Origin: Cryobacterium fucosi
GTDB taxonomy: Bacteria > Actinomycetota > Actinomycetes > Actinomycetales > Microbacteriaceae
NCBI RefSeq assembly: GCF_004403515.1
Contig: NZ_SOHH01000056.1
Span: 3,653 to 67,652 of the forward strand
DNA length: 64,000 nucleotides
Direction of reading: 5' to 3'
Each line of letters opens with the position of its first letter. Positions within the stretch are counted from its first letter, which is position 1. The notes under the pieces were generated by a model. It did not search any database. It was not told the DNA's origin and saw nothing but the letters and a program-made list of their open reading frames with translations. Position numbers and translations under genes: made by a program. Below are positions 1 to 6,519 of this stretch, piece after piece.

Positions 1-79
1 GTCCGTGCGCCCGATCCGCGACGAGATCAAAGCCCGCATCGAGGCCCTCCTCGCCGAGATCCTCCCCGTCACGGTCTAG
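1..79 (+). CDS. Arsenate reductase ArsC-type protein, C-terminal end (partial)
   Basis: Only the last 25 codons are in the window, read in frame from base 2 to a TAG at 77-79. The residues end in a helix of the form VRPIRDEIKARIEALLAEI, the typical tail of low-molecular-weight-phosphatase-like arsenate reductases of actinobacteria. That family reduces arsenate to arsenite in the cytosol with thioredoxin or mycothiol. The catalytic N-terminal Cys loop lies outside the window, so the assignment rests on the tail and on the arsC-like relic just downstream. It could also be a plain low-molecular-weight phosphatase. Confidence 0.5.
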   Translation, partial: SVRPIRDEIKARIEALLAEILPVTV

Positions 80-91
80 GGCTCGCGCACC

Positions 92-267
92 ATGAGCGAC
101 ACCAGCGCCCGCCGGTCGCTGCCGGGCCTGACGTATCCCGAGGAGCACCTGAGGCGTCTCGCCCGAGACCTGACCGTGAAGTTCACGGGTGCCGATCTAC
201 CCCCGGCAAGACGTACCAGGACTGGGCGCTGAGGGACCCGTACGGCCTGTCCCTCGATGAGGTGCGT
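92..267 (+). pseudogene. Decayed arsC-like gene (N- and C-terminal pieces in different frames)
   Basis: An ATG at 92 opens a short frame whose product (YPEEHLRRLARDLTVKFTG) resembles the N-terminal helical region found ahead of some actinobacterial ArsC domains. It stops at about 232. In another frame, 205-267 encodes GKTYQDWALRDPYGLSLDEV, very like the conserved ArsC C-terminal segment (xDW.L.DP.G...DEVR). The catalytic Cys region between the two pieces is missing and nothing intact follows. I read this as an internal deletion plus frameshift of a second arsC copy directly behind the first. Confidence 0.5.
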
Positions 268-784
268 GTGAGATCGATACCGGACCGGGTCGCGGGAAGA
301 GCGGTCGACAGGTCGAGCACACTTCGCCGTCTTCACCAGCCGTCACGGAACGGTCCCGGCCGGCCACGACTCGGCTTTCGCTCGCCAGTCGCTCGAGCAA
401 CGCCCAGGAGAGCAAAGCGATCGCGACTACCGCGACGACCGGGCGAACGGGACCGTCCAGGAGGGGCACAGCAGTGCGCACATCCGTCGAGAGATAGAGC
501 AAGATCCCACCGAGCACGGGCCAGCGCAGATCGCACACAGTTGCGGCCGCGCCGATCGGGGCATCGAAATAGCCCGCGACGACCAGGCCGACCAGGCCCG
601 ACCCCGCGGCGACAACAAGGTAGCCCCACCACGAACCGGGAAACGTGACCGATCCGCCGACGAACCCCACGGTGCCCGAGGCGACCACCACCGCAACGGT
701 CACGGCGACGGAGACGCCGCCTGCGATCATCCGTCGCTTGGCGGGCCAGGCTCGCAGTTCTCTCACCGTGCCGGGAATGTTCAT
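197..784 (-). CDS. Multi-pass membrane protein of unknown function, probably with an aberrant C-terminus
   Basis: 195 codons from ATG at 784. The start overlaps the stop of the upstream membrane-protein gene in an ATGA arrangement, so the two are probably translationally coupled. About four hydrophobic segments fall between residues 20 and 130, with a lone Cys at the end of the third. I do not recognise the family. The last ~55 residues are low-complexity, Arg/Pro/Ser-rich and are read antisense through the arsC relic at 92-267. The natural stop was therefore probably lost when this junction formed. Function unknown; the context suggests a partner of the CPVC-containing membrane protein. Confidence 0.5.
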   Translation of the reverse strand: MNIPGTVRELRAWPAKRRMIAGGVSVAVTVAVVVASGTVGFVGGSVTFPGSWWGYLVVAAGSGLVGLVVAGYFDAPIGAAATVCDLRWPVLGGILLYLSTDVRTAVPLLDGPVRPVVAVVAIALLSWALLERLASESRVVAGRDRSVTAGEDGEVCSTCRPLFPRPGPVSISHAPHRGTGRTGPSAPSPGTSCRG

Positions 785-1338
785 GCGCCGACTGACTCCG
801 TGATCGGCTCGGCCGCGGCGAGGCCGCAGGAACTCTCTCGGGTGAGGCGCGCGTGCAATGCCCAGCCGAGCAGCACGATGGATGCGCCGGCGAGGTACGG
901 CTGCACCGGCTCGAGGAACTGCATCGCCCCGCTTGCCCCGAGGGCCAGGAGCACGATCTTGTTGCAGACGGGGCAGCCGACCGCGAAGAAGGTGATCATC
1001 CAGCCGGCCAGGCCGAGGCGGCCCTCCGAGCGACTGGGCGCCGCCGCCTGCGGGTAGGCGACGTAGGTGGCGGAGACGAGTCCGGCGAGGATCGCGCTCA
1101 CGGCGAGCACCGGCCAGGACCAGGCCGTCGGGGCAACCTCGCGGGAGAAGAACGGCGTGTCGATCAGGTCGGTCGGAATCGCGATCACCAGGTAGGTGCC
1201 GACCGCGGTGGCCAGGGCGATCCACCAGCGGCGGGCCGACCAACGCCGGAGGGACCCGCCCGCGATCAGGAAGGAGCCTGCCAGTCGTGACGCGGGTGAC
1301 CGCGCTGAGTCGACGGCGGCCGTTCGTTCGCTCTGCAT
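781..1338 (-). CDS. Membrane protein with a GCPVCNK motif in a transmembrane segment, CstR-operator controlled
   Basis: 185 residues if started at ATG 1338, which has a GAGG six bases upstream; in-frame ATG 1350 and TTG 1374 are less well supported. The protein has four to five hydrophobic segments, and the motif FAVGCPVCNKIVLLALG lies in or next to the third. A Cys-x-x-Cys pair at a membrane surface suggests thiol/disulfide or metal chemistry, but I cannot name the family. Two CsoR-family operators lie just upstream (1384-1419), between this gene and divergent cstR. That places it in the sulfide/persulfide or metal response. It is coupled to the next membrane-protein gene by ATGA. Confidence 0.6.
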   Translation of the reverse strand: MQSERTAAVDSARSPASRLAGSFLIAGGSLRRWSARRWWIALATAVGTYLVIAIPTDLIDTPFFSREVAPTAWSWPVLAVSAILAGLVSATYVAYPQAAAPSRSEGRLGLAGWMITFFAVGCPVCNKIVLLALGASGAMQFLEPVQPYLAGASIVLLGWALHARLTRESSCGLAAAEPITESVGA

Positions 1339-1383
1339 CGCTGGCCTCATCACAGGTAGGAACTGAAAACCCAAAGAAAATTC

Positions 1384-1419
1384 ATACCCTAAGGGGTATT
1401 TTTATACCGTACGGGGTAT
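1384..1419. promoter_or_regulatory. Tandem CsoR/CstR-family operators in the divergent cstR promoter
   Basis: Two 16-base dyads, ATACCCTAAGGGGTAT (1384-1399) and ATACCGTACGGGGTAT (1404-1419), start 20 bases apart between the membrane-protein gene and cstR. They match the TACCC...GGGTA pattern used by the CsoR/RcnR/CstR family. The same pattern recurs at 4437, 4529, 5644, 5679 and 6360. Autoregulation of cstR and co-control of the divergent gene is the likely role. Confidence 0.75.
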
Positions 1420-1487
1420 TCTATTGAGGGTCAACCTTGACCGGGCCTTCTCCCGTCGAAACCTCAGATCAGCACAGGAGCACCCGA

Positions 1488-1853
1488 ATGGGATCGTCAC
1501 CAGACTCTGCGCCGCACTTCGCAGCTCCCTCGGCATCCCCCCGCGACGAACCGGCTGCCGCTGCACCCGCATCGACGAAGCCCGACGACCTGCGCAAGAC
1601 CGTCAACCGGCTCAAACGCGCGCAGGGACAGTTGGCCGCGGTCATCGCCGCCGTCGAATCCGGAGCGGACTGCCGGGCCGTCGTCACGCAGCTCGCGGCG
1701 GTGTCCAGCGCGATCGACCGCGCGGGCTTCACGATCATCTCCACCGCGATGAAGGAATGCCTCACCGACACCGAGACCGGCACCGGCAGGGACGGAATAA
1801 AGAAGCCCCTCCGGGTCGAGGAGCTCGAGAAGTTGTTCCTGGCCCTGTCCTAG
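1488..1853 (+). CDS. cstR: CsoR/RcnR-family regulator of the CstR (persulfide-sensing) type
   Basis: 121 residues from ATG 1488, chosen because AGGAG stands seven bases upstream; an in-frame ATG at 1437 has no such site. The DUF156 core begins near residue 32 after a Pro/Ala-rich leader. The copper sensor CsoR uses Cys, His and Cys spaced x24 and x3. Here the two cysteines are present (about C62 and C91, 29 apart) but the His position is Ala (A87). Two cysteines without the His is the pattern of CstR, which forms di- and trisulfide bridges with sulfane sulfur and leaves DNA. Neighbouring sulfur genes and matching operators agree. The exact inducer is inferred. Confidence 0.85.
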   Translation: MGSSPDSAPHFAAPSASPRDEPAAAAPASTKPDDLRKTVNRLKRAQGQLAAVIAAVESGADCRAVVTQLAAVSSAIDRAGFTIISTAMKECLTDTETGTGRDGIKKPLRVEELEKLFLALS

Positions 1854-1874
1854 GCTGACGTGGGCGGTGCCCAG

Positions 1875-2639
1875 TCAGCCGATCAGCGCCTGTGCGACCA
1901 CATAGGCCGCGACGGCCAGCACCAGGAGGGCGAAGCCCCGCTTGAGGGCCGTGTCGGACAGACCCCGGCCAAGGCGGCCCGCCACCAGGGACGCGCCCAT
2001 GGCAGCCGCTGAGAACGCGACCGTGACCGCCCAGTCGAGCTGGACGTCGCCGAGGTGCGCGGCGAATCCGGCGACGGAATTGATGACGATGATGACCAAC
2101 GAGGTGCCCACCGTCACGCCCATCGGCAGGCCGAGGACCAGCGTGAGCGCCGGCACGATGAGGAATCCCCCACCGACACCCAGCAGTCCGGTGAGAAAAC
2201 CGACCACCGCACCGGTGGCAAGAGCCCTGGGCAGGCAGCTACGCCAGTTGACGCCTCCACCCGGAAGGGCGCAGGGACCACCCGTCGACTTGGTCGGAAG
2301 GAACATCCGCACGCCGGCGATGATCATGATCACGGCGAAGGCCCCGAGCAGCACCCGCTGGTCGAGCATCCGATTGACCATCGTGCCCAGATAGGCGGTG
2401 GCGACACCGGCCGCGCCGACGATCACGGCCAGACGCCAGTTCACGCCGCGGCGCAGCCGCGGGAGCACCGCAACGGCGGAGGCGGCCCCGACCACGATCA
2501 GGGAGGTCGGGATGGCCTCGGACAGCGGCAAGCCCACGCCGTAGACGAGGGCGGGGACAGCGAGAATCGACCCGCCCCCGCCGACCAGGCCCAGCAACGC
2601 CCCGACGATCAGACCCAGGATGAGGGCCGTGACGATCAC
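1875..2639 (-). CDS. TauE/SafE-family sulfite/organosulfur permease
   Basis: 254 residues from a GTG at 2639 that overlaps the stop of the rhodanese gene by four bases (GTGA), so it is coupled to it; a longer in-frame ATG at 2681 would run into that gene. The protein has about eight membrane segments in two related halves. Each half opens with a Gly-rich loop, GLVGGGGSILAVPAL near residue 16 and GLLGVGGGFLIVPAL near residue 155, as in the TauE/SafE (DUF81) family. These carriers move sulfite, sulfoacetate or related anions. In a CstR module the likely job is export of sulfite or thiosulfate made from persulfide. Confidence 0.85.
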   Translation of the reverse strand: MIVTALILGLIVGALLGLVGGGGSILAVPALVYGVGLPLSEAIPTSLIVVGAASAVAVLPRLRRGVNWRLAVIVGAAGVATAYLGTMVNRMLDQRVLLGAFAVIMIIAGVRMFLPTKSTGGPCALPGGGVNWRSCLPRALATGAVVGFLTGLLGVGGGFLIVPALTLVLGLPMGVTVGTSLVIIVINSVAGFAAHLGDVQLDWAVTVAFSAAAMGASLVAGRLGRGLSDTALKRGFALLVLAVAAYVVAQALIG

Positions 2640-2944
2640 GGAAGCTGGGGCAGAACCAGGGGAAGGCCCTCGGCCGCCCACTCAACCATGCCTCCCGTCA
2701 TCGTGTGCGCGTCGAACCCGGCCTCGACCAGGTGCTCCGCGGCGGCGGCGCTTCGACGCCCGCTCCGGCACACGACAACGACGGGGCGCGTATCCAGGGC
2801 CGCGTAGCTCTCCGGAATCATGCCCAGCGGGATGTGGCGAGCGCCCGGAATCGTCCCGTCGATCAGCTCCTCGGTCTCGCGAACGTCGACGATCTGCGCT
2901 TCGCCGAGCCGGGTGAATACCTGTTGGGGGGTGAGTTCCATCAT
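2636..2944 (-). CDS. Single-domain rhodanese (sulfurtransferase)
   Basis: 102 residues from the first ATG of an ATGATG pair at 2944, with GGAAAGG a few bases upstream. It is one compact rhodanese domain with the active-site loop VVVCRSGRRSAAAA (Cys near residue 62). The preceding IPGARHIPLG segment is typical of the fold. Such enzymes carry sulfane sulfur as a cysteine persulfide and pass it to thiols or sulfite. It sits in the order cstB-like / rhodanese / tauE, with a GTGA overlap to tauE. A cytosolic role in persulfide disposal is likely; the sulfur acceptor is unknown. Confidence 0.9.
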   Translation of the reverse strand: MMELTPQQVFTRLGEAQIVDVRETEELIDGTIPGARHIPLGMIPESYAALDTRPVVVVCRSGRRSAAAAEHLVEAGFDAHTMTGGMVEWAAEGLPLVLPQLP

Positions 2945-3030
2945 GAATGCCTTTCCGATGAGGGGTAGGTGCGGTATCTCCACCACAAGACCCGGGAGAG
3001 CCAGGCCAGCGCAACGACGCCGATCAGGAT
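2941..3030 (-). other. Possible 29-residue membrane peptide frame between cstB-like gene and rhodanese
   Basis: In the frame used by neither neighbour, 3030-2941 reads ILIGVVALAWLSRVLWWRYR... and ends at a TGA inside the rhodanese ATGATG. One hydrophobic helix followed by basic and aromatic residues looks like a small membrane protein, and the stop/start overlap looks designed. However, I find no ATG, GTG or TTG start for it. It may be a broken remnant, or the gap may simply be 78 bases of spacer. Confidence 0.2.
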
Positions 3031-4386
3031 CGCTGCTCTGCCATCGGCACCCCGGCCGCTTCGGCATCGCCGAAGGACGCGTCGACGTGCACGACGTCCC
3101 GGCCCGCGCGCTGCAGGAGACTGGCGGCAACCCCGGCGCGGTAGCCGGACCCGCAGTGGACCCAGATCGTGCCCGCCGGGATGTCGTCCATCCGGAAGAG
3201 GAGCTCGTGCAGGGGCACGTTCACCGCGCTGAGCAGGTGGGACTCGGCGAACTCGTCGGTGCGTCGCGTGTCCAGGAGCACGTCGTCTGCGGCACGATCG
3301 CGCATCAGTTCCGCCCAGCCCACGCGCGGGTAGGAGGCGATCGGGGCATCCGGGGCCAGTGCGTGCGGCTCGGTGCCGATGGAGGCATCCGGCGAATCGA
3401 TGCCGATCCGGGACAGGTCACGGATCGCGTCTTCAACGTCGGCGTGCGCGCCGACCAGGGTCAGCTGCTCGTTCCAGGGCAGCACCCAGCCGAGGTAGGT
3501 GGTGAAGTTGGAACCGTTGCCGTATTCGAAACTCACGGCGCCTTGCAGGTGGTTGCTGGAGAACGCGACCCGGTTGCGCAGGTCGACGACCCACTCACCG
3601 TCGGCCAGCCGCCGGGTCAGTTCGGCGGCATCCAGCGATTCGGGCACCTGAAGGTTCGCCGGACCGGGACCCTGGATGTTGGCCGGCGCCATGTGCGCGT
3701 AGTACGAGGGGTAGGCGGTGAGGTTGGCGATCAGGTCGGCGACGAAGTGCCCCTCATCGGCGTCGGTCAGGGCGTGGTTCGCCGTGAGCTGCTCGCCGAT
3801 GGTGGACGAGCCCGCCCCGGTGGCGGGGCCGCTGGAGCAGAACGAGCCGAAACCGTGCGTCGGGAAGAGCGCGGCGTCGTGCTCGGCCTCGTGCACAAGC
3901 TTGCGCACGGACGCGTACTGGTCGTGAGTGAGCCCGACCGTGTCCGTCTCGGCGACGAGGTCGGTGCGGCCGACCGATCCGAACAGCAGGCTTCCGCCGG
4001 AGAACACGGCCTCGGTGGTGCCATCGCTGACGATGTAGGAGACGTGGGTGTGCGTGTGCCCCGGGGTGGCGACGACGGCGACGCTGAGGGTGCCGACCTG
4101 GATCACCTGGCCGTCCGTGACCGGCTCCCGGTCGAATTTCACGGGGTCGGCGGCCGTTGACCAGGTACTTCGCACCGTGCGCCCTGGCGAGCTCGTAACC
4201 GCCGGTCACATAGTCATTGTGCAGGTGGGTCTCTGCCACGTGGGTGATCGCGACCCCGGCTTCGCGGGCGGCGGCGTCCACCCGGTCGGTGTCGCGTTGC
4301 GGGTCGATGACCAGCGCAACGGCGCCGTCATGCACCAGGTAGCTGCGGTCTCCCAGTTGCGGGGTTTCGATAACGATGACATCCAT
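3024..4386 (-). pseudogene. CstB-like persulfide dioxygenase-rhodanese fusion, interrupted by a one-base frameshift
   Basis: The ATG at 4386 has GGAGGA upstream. The first ~78 codons encode the metallo-beta-lactamase N-terminus with ETHLHNDYVTGG. Near 4150 the frame shifts by one: the observed aacggccgccgac has one G more than aac-gcc-gcc-gac, which would continue as NAADPVKFDREP. After correction the product is ~453 residues: dioxygenase domain, a rhodanese domain without the active Cys (WVVDLRNRVAF region), then an active rhodanese with HCGSGYRAG. This three-part layout is that of CstB, which oxidises persulfides and releases thiosulfate. The rest of the gene is intact, so this is either a very recent mutation or a sequencing error. 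If real, the operon lacks its main enzyme. Confidence 0.85.
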
Positions 4387-4436
4387 GGTTCGAAGTCCTC
4401 CAGGTCTCAATGCGGATCGGTCCTACCGTTGTCAAG

Positions 4437-4452
4437 ATACCCCCTAGGGTAT
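4437..4452. promoter_or_regulatory. CstR-type operator upstream of the cstB-like gene
   Basis: ATACCCCCTAGGGTAT lies 50 bases upstream of the cstB-like start and is the exact reverse complement of the operator in front of trxA (4529-4544). It belongs to the operator series listed at 1384-1419. It probably controls leftward transcription of the cstB-rhodanese-tauE operon. Confidence 0.8.
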
Positions 4453-4520
4453 TAGGAAGCAAACCGGATGCGATCGAGCCGACCCGGGGGCCGGCCCGCA
4501 CGCGACAGCCACCCAAGTAT

Positions 4521-4547
4521 TTGCACAAATACCCTAGGGGGTATATT
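4521..4547 (+). promoter_or_regulatory. trxA promoter with embedded CstR-type operator; transcript probably leaderless
   Basis: TTGCAC (4521-4526) and TATATT (4542-4547) are spaced 15 bases and frame the operator ATACCCTAGGGGGTAT (4529-4544). A repressor bound there would cover the promoter core. The -10 ends only eight bases before the ATG at 4556 and no Shine-Dalgarno is present, so the message probably begins at or next to the start codon. The short spacer is a weakness of the call. Confidence 0.6.
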
Positions 4548-4555
4548 CTGCATGC

Positions 4556-4924
4556 ATGGCTACCATTGACATCACCGAAAAGACGTTCGACGCGACCATC
4601 ACCGACTCCAGCATCGTGCTCGTGGATTTCTGGGCCGGCTGGTGCGGACCCTGCCGCATGTTTGCGCCGACCTTCACCGCGGCGTCGGAGAAGCACCCGG
4701 AGATCGTCTTCGCCAAGGTCGACACCGAGGCCGAACAGGGTCTGGCCGCTGCGGCCGGCATCCGTTCCATTCCCACCCTGATGGCGTTCCGGGACAAGGT
4801 CCTCGTGTTCTCCCAGCCCGGAGCGCTCAACGCCTCCTCCCTGGACGAGGTCATCGCCGGAGTCCAGAACCTGGACATGGCGGCCGTGCACGCCGGCATC
4901 GCCGCCCAGCAAGCCTCCGCCTGA
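4556..4924 (+). CDS. trxA: Thioredoxin
   Basis: 122 residues with the classic active site FWAGWCGPC (C30 and C33) and the cis-Pro segment RSIPTL near residue 77. It is slightly longer than a standard thioredoxin because of a C-terminal Ala-rich tail. It reduces disulfides and persulfides in the cytosol and could regenerate the rhodaneses or release sulfide from CstR. The start at 4556 directly follows a CstR-type operator, so the gene probably belongs to the persulfide response rather than being the housekeeping thioredoxin. It is divergent from the cstB-like operon and followed by a decayed transporter gene. Confidence 0.92.
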   Translation: MATIDITEKTFDATITDSSIVLVDFWAGWCGPCRMFAPTFTAASEKHPEIVFAKVDTEAEQGLAAAAGIRSIPTLMAFRDKVLVFSQPGALNASSLDEVIAGVQNLDMAAVHAGIAAQQASA

Positions 4925-4994
4925 CCGGTCGGCCGTCAGGCAGCACGGTGCATCCCCGGTAACTACTGCGAAACGCCGTGCCGGCTCGCCCAGG

Positions 4995-5165
4995 CAAGTT
5001 GCGCTGGGCCTGAAGCAGAACCTCGCCCGGTTCCTGCTCCTCGTGGCCGCCAACGCCGGCGCCTCGCTCACCTGGCCGGCCGCCGCCGTGTTGCTCGGGG
5101 CCGGAACCGCCATGGTCTACCCGACCCTGCCGGTCGCCATCGGAGACGTCGCCCACCCCGAATGA
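4995..5165 (+). pseudogene. Relic of a major-facilitator transporter
   Basis: A frame ending at TGA 5163-5165 reads LLGAGTAMVYPTLPVAIGDV, the conserved segment of sulfur- or metal-island MFS carriers (GAGTAxVYPTLxAAIGDVAHP). It is preceded by one hydrophobic stretch. No start, no upstream domain and nothing after the HP(E) end remain; an intact carrier would have ~400 residues. The fragment fills the space between trxA and a terminator and shows that this module once carried an exporter. Confidence 0.55.
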
Positions 5166-5206
5166 AGCGCTCGGTCCGTCGGCGTCTCCCGCCTCGCAGC
5201 ACCACC

Positions 5207-5242
5207 GGTGAGGGGCGCGCCCAGCCGTGGGCGCCCCTCACC
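5207..5242. terminator. Strong bidirectional hairpin
   Basis: GGTGAGGGGCGC (5207-5218) pairs perfectly with GCGCCCCTCACC (5231-5242) across a 12-base loop. It lies between the rightward trxA/MFS relic and the leftward lipoprotein rhodanese, where a two-way terminator is expected. There is no long T tract, as is common in actinobacteria. Confidence 0.75.
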
Positions 5243-5266
5243 CGTGTCCGCGAAGAGCCGACCGTG

Positions 5267-5632
5267 TTAGGGAGTCGTCACGATGGCGAGGCCGGTCGAG
5301 CCGGTGGCTGCGGACATGGCACCGGCATCCGTCACCTGGGAATAGCCCAGTCCGGCCATCCGCGCGGCGGCCGCAGCCGAACGGTTGCCAGAGCGGCAAT
5401 ACACCACGTACGCGCCAGACTTCGGCAGTGCCCCGATCTGGCCGTCGAAGTCGGGTGACTGCACGTCGATGTTGATCGCGCCTTCAAGGTGACCGGCCGC
5501 GTACTCCCCCGGGGTGCGTACGTCGATCACGACGGTATCGGCGGCCAATGACGCCGGCGCAGCGGACGAACACGCGGTCAGGCCGAACAGGACGGTGAGG
5601 ACAAGGCCAAGGGTTGTGATCACTGTTTTCAT
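5267..5632 (-). CDS. Lipoprotein rhodanese
   Basis: 121 residues. The N-terminus is a lipoprotein signal: MKTVITTLGLVLTVLFG followed by the lipobox LTAC, so the mature protein starts at Cys 21 and is anchored outside the membrane. The rhodanese domain keeps VIDVRTPGEYAAGHLEGA and the active loop YVVYCRSGNRS. It probably handles sulfane sulfur on the cell surface. Two CsoR-family operators lie in its promoter (5643-5660 and 5679-5694), tying it to the same regulon as trxA. It is transcribed alone and ends at the hairpin 5207-5242. Confidence 0.88.
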   Translation of the reverse strand: MKTVITTLGLVLTVLFGLTACSSAAPASLAADTVVIDVRTPGEYAAGHLEGAINIDVQSPDFDGQIGALPKSGAYVVYCRSGNRSAAAAARMAGLGYSQVTDAGAMSAATGSTGLAIVTTP

Positions 5633-5642
5633 GGTGCCATAC

Positions 5643-5694
5643 TATACCCCCTAGGGTATAAAGGGCCAGAAGTCCGAAATACCCCCTGACGTAT
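5643..5694. promoter_or_regulatory. Two CstR-type operators upstream of the lipoprotein rhodanese
   Basis: TATACCCCCTAGGGTATA (5643-5660) is a near-perfect dyad 10 bases upstream of the start codon. A degenerate copy, ATACCCCCTGACGTAT, follows at 5679-5694, with operator starts 35 bases apart. Together they suggest cooperative repression by the CstR-type protein. Confidence 0.75.
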
Positions 5695-5761
5695 GACATC
5701 AGGTTCGCGGCCGCGCACGCACCGACTTGACCCGACGGAGAACGGCATGGACGACACCCGG

Positions 5762-6157
5762 CTACGAATCCATGCGGCGCCGCTGCCCGCGGAGCGCCAA
5801 TGCGTACCAAGCGATCAGTCGCTCCACGGCGTCCACGCCGCCGGCCAGGTAGCCGGCCCACCTGACACCGTCGCGCCCGGGGTTGTCGACTTGGGCCGTC
5901 CAGCGATCGCGCAGGTCGCGCAGCACCTCACGGGCGGCCGCGTCATCCTCAGGACCGAGCGGGAGACGACGGATGGCCCGGCGCGCTTCGGCCAGGACCG
6001 CGACCTCGCCCTCGTAGTACTTCACCGCCGGAACCGGTCCGGATCCCCGGGACAACGAGCACAGCGACTGGCCGCCGGTGACGGTGCCCAGTCGCTTGAG
6101 CGCCTCGTTCTCGCGAGCCGAGATGCTCGCGGTGAGCGCCTGACGGCCGCCGACCAC
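5762..6157 (-). CDS. Uncharacterised protein downstream of the small Cys-rich gene
   Basis: 131 residues if the GTG at 6157 is used; no strong ribosome site marks it, so the start is uncertain. The frame is the same as that of the 38-residue gene upstream and follows its stop by 16 codons. The middle is charged and probably helical (AVKYYEGEVAVLAEARRAIRR and following), with one Cys (SLCSLSRG), and the C-terminus is Arg-rich. I do not recognise the family. Co-transcription with the small gene from the operator-bearing promoter at 6359 is likely. Confidence 0.5.
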   Translation of the reverse strand: MVGGRQALTASISARENEALKRLGTVTGGQSLCSLSRGSGPVPAVKYYEGEVAVLAEARRAIRRLPLGPEDDAAAREVLRDLRDRWTAQVDNPGRDGVRWAGYLAGGVDAVERLIAWYALALRGQRRRMDS

Positions 6158-6205
6158 CTCGTCAGCTCGGTTTCGGCAGCCGGGACGCGCGGCCTCCGCA
6201 GGAGA

Positions 6206-6322
6206 CTAGTTGCAGGTGCAACGCTGCTCGGGCGGGACATCGGCCATGACGCTGGCGACGTGCTCGCCACATCCGGCCCAGGTGATCTTGCCGCATCGGC
6301 TGCAACGGACTGCACTGCACAT
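6206..6322 (-). CDS. 38-residue Cys-rich small protein (zinc-ribbon-like)
   Basis: ATG 6322 with AAGGAG seven bases upstream, stop TAG at 6206. The peptide has CSRCG near residue 7, a single Cys-Gly in the middle and CTC just before the last residue, with one His between. That is the pattern of a tiny metal-binding ribbon conserved in actinobacteria next to CsoR-type regulators. Its promoter carries a perfect operator (6359-6376). A role as a metal or persulfide buffer or sensor accessory is plausible but unproven. Confidence 0.75.
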   Translation of the reverse strand: MCSAVRCSRCGKITWAGCGEHVASVMADVPPEQRCTCN

Positions 6323-6358
6323 GAGTCACTCCTTCATTTGGGCGAACATAGACTTCAG

Positions 6359-6376
6359 TATACCCCCTAGGGTATA
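6359..6376. promoter_or_regulatory. CstR-type operator in front of the 38-residue gene
   Basis: TATACCCCCTAGGGTATA, identical to the site at 5643-5660, lies 37 bases upstream of the small gene. On the other strand it sits immediately before an ATG (6379) that opens the P-type ATPase relic, so it may once have been a divergent promoter. Confidence 0.8.
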
Positions 6377-6378
6377 AA

Positions 6379-6455
6379 ATGCGAAAAACAAGGGGCGCCT
6401 CTGAATCTAAGATCCACCTGGAGGTCGCCTCGGCCGTCACGGTGTTCATCCTGGC
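6379..6455 (+). pseudogene. Possible relic of a P-type metal ATPase
   Basis: From ATG 6379 the frame reads KIHLEVASAVTVFILA after about ten residues. This resembles the membrane segment of P1B ATPases that precedes the GRYLE/GRYFE turn. Homology ends at about 6453, and the following residues are Arg/Pro-rich with no ATPase motif. The short match makes the call tentative. Its position behind an operator copy supports a lost metal-export gene. Confidence 0.3.
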
Positions 6456-6519
6456 TCGCACAACTCGGCCGCCTGGTCGAGCAGTGTCGACGCGACTGTC
6501 GGCAGTCGGTAGCCCCATC

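Noticed and set aside
2820-4160. 446-residue plus-strand frame over the cstB-like gene
   Set aside because: Opposite strand carries dioxygenase and rhodanese motifs; this frame has none.
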